Shown here piece by piece: positions 24,853 to 31,979 of a stretch of 35,089 bases of DNA. The notes beneath the pieces were generated by a model. The model was given only the letters and a program-made list of their open reading frames with translations, had not been told where the DNA came from and searched no databases. Numbering within the stretch: position 1 is the stretch's first letter; every line of letters begins with the position of its first letter. The DNA lies in the NCBI GenBank assembly GCA_964431965.1, contig CAYSLU010000057.1, positions 1 through 35,089 on the forward strand, read 5' to 3'. Position numbers and translations under genes: made by a program. The stretch is from CAYSLU01 sp964431965 (GTDB taxonomy: Bacteria > Verrucomicrobiota > Kiritimatiellia > CAIKKV01 > CAYSLU01).

Positions 24853-26315
24853 GGCTGATCGTCCTTGCGTGTGGAGGTTGAAAGCGATTCCCGGGTGTGC
24901 GCCGCACCGCCCTTATCGAGCAGGCCGGCGGCGCGCGCGAGCCCTGCCAGCGCGGCGAACGCTTCCTGGCGCGCGGCCACCCTCTGGCTGCGCGCCTGGG
25001 CCAGCGCGCTCTCCGCGGTCAGCAGGTCGAGGATGCTCCGCACCCCGGCCCCGTAGCTTTCGAACGCCAGATCGCGCGCGCGGGAGGCGCTGGCGAGGTA
25101 GGCTTCGCTGGAGGCGCACTTCTTCACCGCCGTCTCATATTCCTGGTAGCGGCTCCACACCTCGGCGGCCGCCGCCAGCTCGGTCTCGCGCAGCTGGGCC
25201 TCCGCCGACTGCGCCTGCGCGAGGGCCGCGCGCCGGGCGCTCACGGTCTGAAGGCCGTCGAACACCGTCCACTGCAGGCTCACGCCGCCGCCGTACGCCC
25301 AGTCACGCGCCTGGAAATCCTTCCCCCCGATCGTGTCGTAGTAGTCGCGGCTGACCGCGCCGTTGAGGTAGAGCGAGGGCCAGAGCGACGATCCGGTGAC
25401 CTTCACAGCGGCCTGTCGCGCAGCCAGCGCCGCCCGCAGGGCGGCGATGTCCGGCCGCCGCGCCAGCCCCACATCGACCAGGCGCCGCACGTCGGTGTCC
25501 GCGATCGACGCCGGAACCGGCTCCTCCGCCCCCGCGGCCAGGCGGACCGGCGCGTCGGCCGGCAGCCCCATGGCCCGGGCGAGCGCTCCAAACGCGACCG
25601 CCTGCTGCCCCTGCGCGCCGGCAAGGGCATACGCCGCGCGATCGCTCGCCGCCTGCGCCTGCAAGGCATCCAGCTCCGTGCCCGTCCCAGCGTCGCGCCT
25701 CGCCCGCGCGGCCTCCAGTGCGGCCCGCGCGTCCGTTACGCCCGACTCGGCCGCCGCCACGCCCGCCTGCGCGCTGACCGCGCCGTAGTACGCCGACTCG
25801 GCCGCGAAGAGTACATCCTGGATCGTCTGGTTGAACGTGAAGTTCCGCGCGTAGACGGTCTGCAGCGCCTGATCCACCGCCGCCCGCCGCCCGCCGCCGA
25901 AATTGAACACCAGGTAGTTCAGCTGCAGGCCCGGCCCGTACTTGAGGTAGTCCTGGTCAAACGAGTCCGGATCCGCATCGGTCCGCTGGCGGCTGGCCGC
26001 CCCCGAGGCAACGACCGCCGGCATGAACAGGCCCTGCGCCTGCTGCACCTGCTCCGCCGCGGCCCGGGCCTCGCTCCACGCCCGGCGCGTGGCCGGGTTG
26101 TGCTGGAGCGCCATGTCGGCCACGTCCGCCAGCGTCAGCGGAGTCGAGAGGTCCGGCTGCCGCGCGCGCAGGTCCGCCCAGACGGCATCCGGCCGGCGGG
26201 CCCCGCTCTCCGGAACCCACGCCACGGTCGGATTTCCCGGAACCGGCGCCGACATGCACCCCGCGAGCGCCGCCAGCCCGCCCGCCAACACGACGTTTCG
26301 CACCGCCGCCTTCAT
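24849..26315 (-). CDS. Outer membrane efflux channel (TolC/OprM-like lipoprotein)
   Basis: A 488-residue outer membrane factor forming the exit duct of the pump. Signal peptide with lipobox LAGC (Cys20). Two homologous OEP repeats are visible: LTLADVADMALQHNPATRRA (about 57-76) opens the first and a VDVGLARRPDIAALRAAL block (about 265-282) opens the second; both are followed by long Ala/Gln-rich helices, as in the periplasmic tunnel of TolC. YGAGVRSILDLLTAESAL near the end is a typical family motif. The ATG at 26315 overlaps the MarR stop (ATGA). The C-terminal end is hydrophilic, ending KDDQP, and overlaps the adaptor start. Confidence 0.95.
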   Translation of the reverse strand: MKAAVRNVVLAGGLAALAGCMSAPVPGNPTVAWVPESGARRPDAVWADLRARQPDLSTPLTLADVADMALQHNPATRRAWSEARAAAEQVQQAQGLFMPAVVASGAASRQRTDADPDSFDQDYLKYGPGLQLNYLVFNFGGGRRAAVDQALQTVYARNFTFNQTIQDVLFAAESAYYGAVSAQAGVAAAESGVTDARAALEAARARRDAGTGTELDALQAQAASDRAAYALAGAQGQQAVAFGALARAMGLPADAPVRLAAGAEEPVPASIADTDVRRLVDVGLARRPDIAALRAALAARQAAVKVTGSSLWPSLYLNGAVSRDYYDTIGGKDFQARDWAYGGGVSLQWTVFDGLQTVSARRAALAQAQSAEAQLRETELAAAAEVWSRYQEYETAVKKCASSEAYLASASRARDLAFESYGAGVRSILDLLTAESALAQARSQRVAARQEAFAALAGLARAAGLLDKGGAAHTRESLSTSTRKDDQP

Positions 26316-26767
26316 TCGATCACCTCTCGGCCTGCCCCGCCGATCTTCCGCATCAGTCCCAGGAACGCATCCTGCTCGCGGCCGCTCAGCGCGGCCAGCA
26401 TGTCCCGCGCGATGCTCAGGCGCGTCCGCTCCAGCTGCGCGTAACGCCGCCGCCCCTCGCGCGTAAGCCGCACCCGCACGGTTCGCCGATCCTCGTCCGA
26501 CCGCACCCGGTCGGCCAGGCCCTTGCCGACCAGCCGGTCGATCGCGCCGGTCAGCCCGCTCATCCCCACCATCATCTGCCGCGCCACCTCGCCCATGGTC
26601 CACACCGGGCGCTCACCCAGGGTCACGATCACCCGGAACTCCCTGCGCGACAGCTCCAGGTCCCGCCCGCCCGACACCTTCTCCCGCTGCATGAACCGCC
26701 GCGCAAAGTCGTTCAGGTGCACGACGAGCTCCCCCGCCTTGCGATCGATGTCAGTTTTTGTCGCCAT
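26312..26767 (-). CDS. MarR family transcriptional regulator of the efflux operon
   Basis: A 151-residue winged-helix regulator. The DNA-binding part includes WTMGEVARQMMVGMSGLTGA (helix-turn-helix, about residues 57-76) and the wing DRVRSDEDRRTVRVRLTREG (about 86-105); the flanking helices would form the dimer interface. I chose the ATG at 26767; a TTG two codons earlier (26773) is possible. It is the first gene of the efflux operon, overlapping the channel gene by ATGA, so it very likely represses its own operon until a ligand binds. Three AACTA repeats over the promoter support this. Confidence 0.93.
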   Translation of the reverse strand: MATKTDIDRKAGELVVHLNDFARRFMQREKVSGGRDLELSRREFRVIVTLGERPVWTMGEVARQMMVGMSGLTGAIDRLVGKGLADRVRSDEDRRTVRVRLTREGRRRYAQLERTRLSIARDMLAALSGREQDAFLGLMRKIGGAGREVIE

Positions 26768-26787
26768 GCTCAATTACTTCACAAAAC

Positions 26788-26827
26788 GAACTATCAACTA
26801 TATGAACTAAGCAGGGCGGCATGTCAA
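26788..26827 (-). promoter_or_regulatory. Promoter and MarR operator candidate of the efflux operon
   Basis: On the minus strand a perfect -35 TTGACA (26827-26822) is followed by TATAGT (26802-26797, 19-base spacer) or CATATA (17-base spacer). The region is the most AT-rich spot nearby. On the plus strand AACTA occurs at 26789, 26796 and 26805 inside GAACTATCAACTATATGAAC, covering the -10 element and start point, which is where an autorepressing MarR protein would bind. Confidence 0.6.
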
Positions 26828-26833
26828 GCGGCC

Positions 26834-27862
26834 TCACCGGCCGGGCCAGGTGGACGGGCGATCCCAGAAGGCGTCCTGCCGGCCGCCGTAGTAGGCGTCG
26901 AGCGCCGCGTCCATGACGGCGGATGTCCGGATCGCGGTGTCGCCCCGGCTCGGGCATCGCCCGGCGCCCCGGAGCTCGTCGACGATCGTCTGCACCAGCG
27001 CCTGCTGGATGTGCGGCGGGTTCGGCCGGTCGAACTCCTCCGGCTGCGCCGCGCCGGTCAGCCGCAGCGGCTCGTTGCCGAAGACGGACATCTCGATCCG
27101 CCCCGCAGCGCCGGAGATCACGATCCGGTCCGCGTCCTCAGCCGCGGCGAAGTCCCATTCCGCGCGGCCGCCGATCGCCTCGCCGATCCGGAAGCGCATC
27201 GAGACGGAGTCCTCGACCTCGTAGGCCGTTCCGCGGCGCCGCGCCTCGGACGTCACGTCGCGGATCGGCCCGAGCAGGAAGTCGAAGATGTCCAGGGCAT
27301 GGGACGCAAGGTCGAGGAAGAGGCCCCCGCCCGACTGCTCGGCGATCAGCCGCCACGGGAGATCCGAGGTATCCAGGTCGGCCCGCGCCCGCGCGCGGTA
27401 CACGTAGTCGAGCGACCGGACGGAGCCAATCCGTCCGCCCTCGATGAGCTGCTTCGCCGTGAGAAAGCGCGGCAGCCCGCGGCGGTAGTACGCGACAAAC
27501 AGAGGCAGCCCGGCCGCGGCGAACGCGTCCACCATCCGCCGGCACTCGGCGGCGTTGCGAGCCATGGGCTTCTCGACGTAGCACGGCTTCCCCGCGGCGC
27601 ACACCTGGAGCGCGTACTCCATGTGGCTCCCGGGAGGTGTGGCGACGTAGACCGCATCGACGTCCGGGTCCTGGATCACGCGCTCGGCCCGGTCGGTCCA
27701 CGCGGGCACCCTGTGCCGCCGCGCATAGTCCTCCGCCAGCGACGCCTGGCGCCGCATCACCGAAACCAGCCGGCTCCCCCGCGCGCGCTGGAAGGCCGGA
27801 CCGCTCTTGACCTCGGTCACGTTGCCGCAGCCGATGATTCCCCACCCGATCGAGTCGCGCAT
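26834..27862 (-). CDS. Gfo/Idh/MocA family NAD(P)-dependent oxidoreductase
   Basis: A 342-residue sugar or inositol dehydrogenase-like enzyme. The Rossmann fingerprint GIIGCGN lies at 8-14, the second strand segment leads into VATPPGSH (73-80), and Glu97-Lys98-Pro99 in VEKPMARN is the family's conserved EKP, with Lys as catalytic residue. GGGLFLDLASHALDIFDFLL carries the conserved His of the C-terminal domain. The ATG at 27862 follows a GGCGGGAC run; the longer reading frame would overlap the SGNH gene. No signal peptide. It lies 62 bases after the SGNH gene on the same strand and precedes the MarR gene by 66 bases. Likely role is oxidation of a released sugar, inferred from context. Confidence 0.9.
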   Translation of the reverse strand: MRDSIGWGIIGCGNVTEVKSGPAFQRARGSRLVSVMRRQASLAEDYARRHRVPAWTDRAERVIQDPDVDAVYVATPPGSHMEYALQVCAAGKPCYVEKPMARNAAECRRMVDAFAAAGLPLFVAYYRRGLPRFLTAKQLIEGGRIGSVRSLDYVYRARARADLDTSDLPWRLIAEQSGGGLFLDLASHALDIFDFLLGPIRDVTSEARRRGTAYEVEDSVSMRFRIGEAIGGRAEWDFAAAEDADRIVISGAAGRIEMSVFGNEPLRLTGAAQPEEFDRPNPPHIQQALVQTIVDELRGAGRCPSRGDTAIRTSAVMDAALDAYYGGRQDAFWDRPSTWPGR

Positions 27863-27924
27863 GTCCCGCCGCCTTTCGCGTCTCGCTTCCGGAGTCCTCC
27901 CGCCCGCCCTCCGCCCCGCCGCCC

Positions 27925-29022
27925 CTATGCCTGCGGAGCCAGCAGGATGGAGGCGATCTGCGGGGCCAGCCGCTCGGCCATCAGCTGGAAGCCGACGCTG
28001 GTGGGATGGCCGCCATCGCTGTGGGCCAGCCAGGCACCATGCGGCAGCAGCGCGTTGCCGTCGACAAAATGCACGTTTGTATCGCCGGCGCGGCGCAGCC
28101 GGGCGTAGCACTCGAGAATCGTGTCCCGCTGGGCCTCGTGGTTGGCCCTCGCCGACGCATGGGCGCTGCAGCCGCAGTAGACGATCTTGCTCATGATCAC
28201 GATCGGCAGCTCGGGCCGCTTCTCGCGCAGGATGCGGATGAAGACCGGAAGCGTCTTGCGCAGCCGCGGCACGTCGACGTTGGCCACGTAGTCGAGCGCA
28301 ACCAGGCTGGCGTCGATCTCGCCGATCAGCTGCGCCAGCTCCGGCTCGCCCTTCCCGTTTCCGGAGAAGCCGAGGTTGATCGTGTCGATGTTCAGCAGGC
28401 GGCCGACGATCGAGGCGTAGTCCGCGTCCGCGGTGTTGGCGCAGCCGCCCTGCGTGATCGATGTGCCGTAGAACACCGCGGGCTTGGCGACCGCGGGCGC
28501 GGACGGCTTCTCGATGCGGGCGCCGTTCGACAGGCCGATCTCCAGCTTCTTTACGCCGCTGTAGAGCGGCAGGTACAGCGTGTATTCGCGCATGCGAGGG
28601 GACAGGTTGGCGAGCAGCTGCCGCTCGAAGGACGTCTCGTTTCCCTGCGGGAACGCGAAGCCCCAGGGCTGCGTCCGGTACGGCTCGCCCACATAGAGCG
28701 CAAAACCGCTGTGTCCGGTGGCCGGCATGTGCGCAAAGCTGACGGTAGGCCCGAGATCAGCCCGGACGTGCACGCTCGTCGTGTCGCTCCGGAAGCAGAT
28801 GCGCGCCCCGGCGGTCCGCTGCTGGAGGTCCCACACGGCCGGGGTGACAATCTTCTCCGCCCGCATCGGCAGGCGGTAGAACCGGCCGCCGTTCTCCTTG
28901 AACCACCACAGGCCCCGTACGGCAAACCGCCCGTCCGCAGCCGAGCGCCACGTGACGTCGCCCGCGGCCGCAGCCGGCTTCACCTTCAGATTCTTGTCCA
29001 GGTCCTCGATCCGTTTGGCCAT
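27925..29022 (-). CDS. SGNH/GDSL-type esterase with N-terminal beta-sandwich domain
   Basis: A 365-residue putative carbohydrate esterase. Residues about 20-170 form a beta-rich domain (YTLYLPLYSGVKKLEIGL), typical of two-domain SGNH enzymes such as SsfX3/CE2-like forms. The hydrolase domain starts at VFYGTSITQGG with Ser188 as nucleophile, GFSGNGKGE supplies the oxyanion Gly/Asn (221-222), YVANVD is the block III equivalent and SDGGHPTSVGF gives Asp336 and His339. Such proteins deacylate sugars, often removing acetyl groups. No signal peptide is evident. The ATG has GGAG about ten bases upstream. The downstream Gfo/Idh gene follows after 62 bases. The exact acyl group and sugar are unknown. 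Confidence 0.87.
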   Translation of the reverse strand: MAKRIEDLDKNLKVKPAAAAGDVTWRSAADGRFAVRGLWWFKENGGRFYRLPMRAEKIVTPAVWDLQQRTAGARICFRSDTTSVHVRADLGPTVSFAHMPATGHSGFALYVGEPYRTQPWGFAFPQGNETSFERQLLANLSPRMREYTLYLPLYSGVKKLEIGLSNGARIEKPSAPAVAKPAVFYGTSITQGGCANTADADYASIVGRLLNIDTINLGFSGNGKGEPELAQLIGEIDASLVALDYVANVDVPRLRKTLPVFIRILREKRPELPIVIMSKIVYCGCSAHASARANHEAQRDTILECYARLRRAGDTNVHFVDGNALLPHGAWLAHSDGGHPTSVGFQLMAERLAPQIASILLAPQA

Positions 29023-29357
29023 AAGTCACTCGCTCCTCTCGCATCGTTGGCGGTTTGCCACCGCCGGGCAATCCGCAGGCCCAGCACCATACCCGTTCCG
29101 GGAGCCCAGGCAAAGCAGGAACCCCGCATGAAATCGCAGGCCGAAGGCCGGACTCCCCCGTGACCCACCGTGCCGGTTCCGCGCCGGAACAGGGCCTGCC
29201 GCGAGGCGGACCGGGTTGGGTCGACTAATCGAGCCCCGAATAGCAATGCGTCAGACCGGACCAAATAGGTGGGCCCCAATGTTGGGTCTTAACGAATGCC
29301 ATGCCGCTGGTGTAGCCTTCCGGTAGCGGTGCAGACTGAACGAACAGGAGCGTTCCC
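29023..29357. other. Divergent intergenic region with small hairpins and a low-GC patch
   Basis: The 335 bases between the SGNH gene (-) and the aldo/keto reductase (+) hold no credible gene. GGCGGT/ACCGCC (29049-29065, 5-nt loop) is a short hairpin in the SGNH leader. Positions about 29218-29300 are clearly AT-richer than the surroundings and contain a near-palindrome GGGTCGACTAATCGAGCCC. A weak promoter-like TTAACG...TAGCCT (29289-29318) could serve the reductase. Confidence 0.45.
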
Positions 29358-30353
29358 ATGAGCATACCCACGCGGCGGTGCGGAGCAACCGGGCTGACGA
29401 TGCCCGTGATCACCCTCGGGCTCATGGTGCGAGACTGCTCGCCCGGCGCAGGCATCGACTCGGTCCGGAGAACGCTGCTCCGGGCGGTCGAGCTGGGCGT
29501 GACGAGCATCGACCTCGCCACCGCCTACGGAGGCGGCGCCGTGGAGTCCGCGGTGGGCTCGATCCTGCGCGCCGATCTGGCCGGGCAGCGCGACCGCCTG
29601 ATCCTGGCCACAAAGGCCGGCTGGGGCGACGGCTCGCGGCGCACGCTCGCCGCCTCGCTTGAGCGCAGCCTGCGACAGCTGGGGATCGACTACGTGGACC
29701 TCTACTACCATCACGCGCCCGACTCGGGCACGCCGGCGGAGGAAACCGCGTCCGCGATGGCCGATCTCGTCCGACAGGGCAAGACGCGCTACGTCGGCAT
29801 ATCGAATTACTCGCTCGCGGACACGATCCGCATGGCCGCCGCCATGCGCGCCGCCGGAGCCGCGTGCGCCGCGCACCAGGCGAACTACAACCTGCTGAAC
29901 CGGTGGGTGGAGGACGGCCTGATCGAGGCGGCGGGCGCACTCGGGATGGGCCTGACGGTCTTCTCGGCGCTCAACCAGGGGCTGCTGAGCGCCGCCTCGA
30001 TCGAGGGCCCCCGCCCCGGCGGACGCGCCGAGAAGGCCCTCGAGGCGCTGGTCGCCGGCGTTCCGGCCGGCGAGCCGGCGTACGGCCTCTATCCGCCGGA
30101 CAACGACGTGCGCGCGCACGTGCTCGGCATGCTCCGCTCCCTGCAGGACATCGCGCGCGACCGCGGGCAGACGCTCTCGCAGATGGCGATCGCGTGGGTG
30201 CTCCGCCACCCGCACGTGACCACGGCCCTCGTGGGGGCATCGAGCGTCGACCAGCTCGAATCGGCCGCCGCCGCCGCCGGGCATCTGGACTTCACGCCCG
30301 AGGAGCGGGCTCGGATCGCCGCCATCATTCCGCCCCGCCGCGGCCTGCCGTAG
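29358..30353 (+). CDS. Aldo/keto reductase
   Basis: A 331-residue NADPH-dependent carbonyl reductase in a TIM barrel. The catalytic tetrad is readable as Asp52 and Tyr57 in IDLATAYGGG, Lys86 in LATKAGWGD and His119 in DLYYHHAPD. GKTRYVGISNYS is the standard strand-helix after the tetrad, and ALVGASSVDQLESA near residue 290 is the cofactor-binding end. Sequence style resembles the YghZ/galactose-dehydrogenase-like group. The ATG has GGAG eight bases upstream (29346-29349). It is followed after 12 bases by the CBM9-like gene, probably co-transcribed. Role in reducing or oxidising a released sugar is inference. Confidence 0.93.
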   Translation: MSIPTRRCGATGLTMPVITLGLMVRDCSPGAGIDSVRRTLLRAVELGVTSIDLATAYGGGAVESAVGSILRADLAGQRDRLILATKAGWGDGSRRTLAASLERSLRQLGIDYVDLYYHHAPDSGTPAEETASAMADLVRQGKTRYVGISNYSLADTIRMAAAMRAAGAACAAHQANYNLLNRWVEDGLIEAAGALGMGLTVFSALNQGLLSAASIEGPRPGGRAEKALEALVAGVPAGEPAYGLYPPDNDVRAHVLGMLRSLQDIARDRGQTLSQMAIAWVLRHPHVTTALVGASSVDQLESAAAAAGHLDFTPEERARIAAIIPPRRGLP

Positions 30354-30365
30354 GAACCCGAGCCG

Positions 30366-31625
30366 ATGTACGCGCCGATCTGCCGCCTCCTGATCCTGGC
30401 CCTCGCGGTGCTGGGCGGCGCACGCGTGCTGGCCGACGGGGCGGCAGCGGCCATCCCACTCCTCGACGGCAGCCTGCGCCCGTTTCCCGGCGCCTTCGGC
30501 GTCCGGGACATCCGCGGCCTGACGCTCGACCCGGGCGGCGCGCCGCTCGTCGCGGTCGCCCCGGGCCGGAGCGTCATTCGCTTCGACCCCAGGCGGCAGC
30601 GGATGGAACTCGCGGACGAGCCCACCCCTCAACCGGACAGCGGCGCGGCCGCCGGCGGGTCGGTCGCGAACACGCTCATCGACGGCAGGAGCCGGCTCTG
30701 CCCGGGCCCGGACGGAAGCCTCTACGGCATCATTCGGGCAAAGGGGCTCAGCTGCGTGACGCGGCTCGATCCGCGGACGGGCATCACGAACAACCTGGGC
30801 GCGCTGTCGTGCGGCGGCAAGCCCGTGACATCCCGGGCCATGCGCGCCATGGCCGTCGGCGGCGACGGCCGGATCTGGCTGGCCGTCCACGACGGGCAGC
30901 TGGGCGGCGCCCTGCTGGCCGTGCCGCCCCTGGATGAGCGGGCTCCCTGGACCAACTCCGAGCGGTCGTATCGCTGCCGCAGCGCGCGAGCCGGCGCGAT
31001 CCGGATCGACGGCGCCCTCGATGAGCCGGAATGGCAGGCGGCCGAAGTAGCGGACGACTTCGTCACGGCCGGCTTCCGGCCCGAGCCCGCGCGGTATCGG
31101 ACGCGCTCGCGCCTGCTTTGGACCGCCACGCACCTGATCGTCGCCCACGACTGCGTGACGGATGGCATTCGCACGGGCATCACCCGCCGCGACGCAACGA
31201 TCTGGGACGGCGAGGCCGCGGAGATGATGATCTGTCCGATGGGGGCCGAGGCGCCCTACTACGAAATCAACATCAACCCGCTGAATGCGCTATACGATGC
31301 GCGGCTGCTGGACTACAGCTATCCGGCCCAGGCGGCCTTTGCGGAACGGTGGGCCACGAACTGGAATGCCGCCATCGAGTCCGCCGTCGCCGTCCACACG
31401 AACGCCGCCGGCCAGGTGGCCGGCTGGTCGGCGGAGATGGCGATCCCCTTCGCGGATCTGGACGCAGGCCGGAACAATCCGCCCGCTCCCGGAACGCTGT
31501 GGACCTTCAACTTCTTCCGAGCGGCCATGCAGGCCGACCGGCAGATCGAATGGTCGGCGTGGACGAGCACGCACTCGGAATTCCATCGCCCGTTCGACTT
31601 CCCGCGCCTGCTGTTCACGCGGTGA
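30366..31625 (+). CDS. Secreted protein with propeller-like N-terminal part and CBM9-like domain
   Basis: A 419-residue protein with a clear signal peptide (ICRLLILALAVLGGARVLA), so it is exported, unlike most enzymes in this window. Residues about 45-195 show strand pairs like GLTLDPGGAPLVAV, LCPGPDGSLYGI and MAVGGDGRIWLAV, the pattern of beta-propeller blades, but only three or four are present, too few for a closed propeller. Residues about 208-419 match the carbohydrate-binding family 9-like fold: IRIDGALDEPEWQAAEVADDF, AEMMICPMGAEAPYYEININP and ending FNFFRAA...SAWTSTHSEFHRPFDFPRLLF. The two parts may reflect a fusion or loss of an intermediate segment. A GGAAC lies upstream of the ATG. 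It likely binds a polysaccharide outside the inner membrane; no catalytic site is seen. Confidence 0.75.
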   Translation: MYAPICRLLILALAVLGGARVLADGAAAAIPLLDGSLRPFPGAFGVRDIRGLTLDPGGAPLVAVAPGRSVIRFDPRRQRMELADEPTPQPDSGAAAGGSVANTLIDGRSRLCPGPDGSLYGIIRAKGLSCVTRLDPRTGITNNLGALSCGGKPVTSRAMRAMAVGGDGRIWLAVHDGQLGGALLAVPPLDERAPWTNSERSYRCRSARAGAIRIDGALDEPEWQAAEVADDFVTAGFRPEPARYRTRSRLLWTATHLIVAHDCVTDGIRTGITRRDATIWDGEAAEMMICPMGAEAPYYEININPLNALYDARLLDYSYPAQAAFAERWATNWNAAIESAVAVHTNAAGQVAGWSAEMAIPFADLDAGRNNPPAPGTLWTFNFFRAAMQADRQIEWSAWTSTHSEFHRPFDFPRLLFTR

Positions 31626-31645
31626 GCCTGGATTGCGCAGATGAT

Positions 31646-31771
31646 GGCCGCAAAGACGCGCAAGAGGCGCAAGACAGACTAGGTGACGGAGGCTTCGGTC
31701 GGGACCAACCCAGTGAAGCAAGAGCGATCCGCAACCAGTCCCCTTCCTGCGCCTTCTTTGCGGCTTGTCTG
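31646..31771. repeat. Pair of inverted G-C-rich intergenic repeat units
   Basis: GGCCGCAAAGACGCGCAAGA (31646-31665) continuing into GGCGCAAGACAG, and the inverted copy around 31745-31771 (CTGCGCCTTCTTTGCGGCTT), share the core GCCGCAAAGA and GGCGCA. Units of this type (cgcaaag-acgc-caag) occur between genes in many environmental bacteria. The 354-base gap 31626-31979 separates two convergent genes and holds only this pair and the inverted repeat that follows. Confidence 0.5.
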
Positions 31772-31873
31772 CCCTTTCAAGGGTGGGATTCCCGCGCATC
31801 CGGCCGGGCTTGGCTCGGAAACGGGCTGGTGCGCTGCGCCAAAAAATGATCATGCAAAACGCCTGAGTGATTG

Positions 31874-31946
31874 TCATTCCGAGCGGAGCGAGGAATCTCG
31901 GACCTGCTCGCACGGCCAGAGATCCTTAGCTTTGCCCTGGATGACC
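31874..31946. repeat. Imperfect inverted repeat of the GTCATTCCGAGCGGAGCGAG type
   Basis: Left end GTCATTCCGAGCGGAGCGAG starts at 31874 and continues into GAATCT; the right part AGATCCTTAGC...CTGGATGAC (31921-31946) is its imperfect inverse. This sequence type, with GTCATTCCGAGC at one end and GGATGAC at the other, is a dispersed intergenic hairpin repeat in many phyla. Here it lies between the 3' ends of two convergent genes and could terminate transcription from both sides. Confidence 0.6.
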
Positions 31947-31979
31947 TTCATTTTGTACGCCCATTCCCGAGACAGCACA

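Noticed and set aside
29289..31148. A 619-codon minus-strand open frame opposite the aldo/keto reductase and CBM9-like genes
   Set aside because: Composition is Arg/Gly/Ala/Val-biased with no motif, and the plus-strand genes show catalytic residues and a signal peptide.
31290..31913. A 207-codon minus-strand frame covering the repeats and the CBM9-like gene end
   Set aside because: It runs through two intergenic repeat units and antisense to coding sequence, and has no motif or ribosome site.
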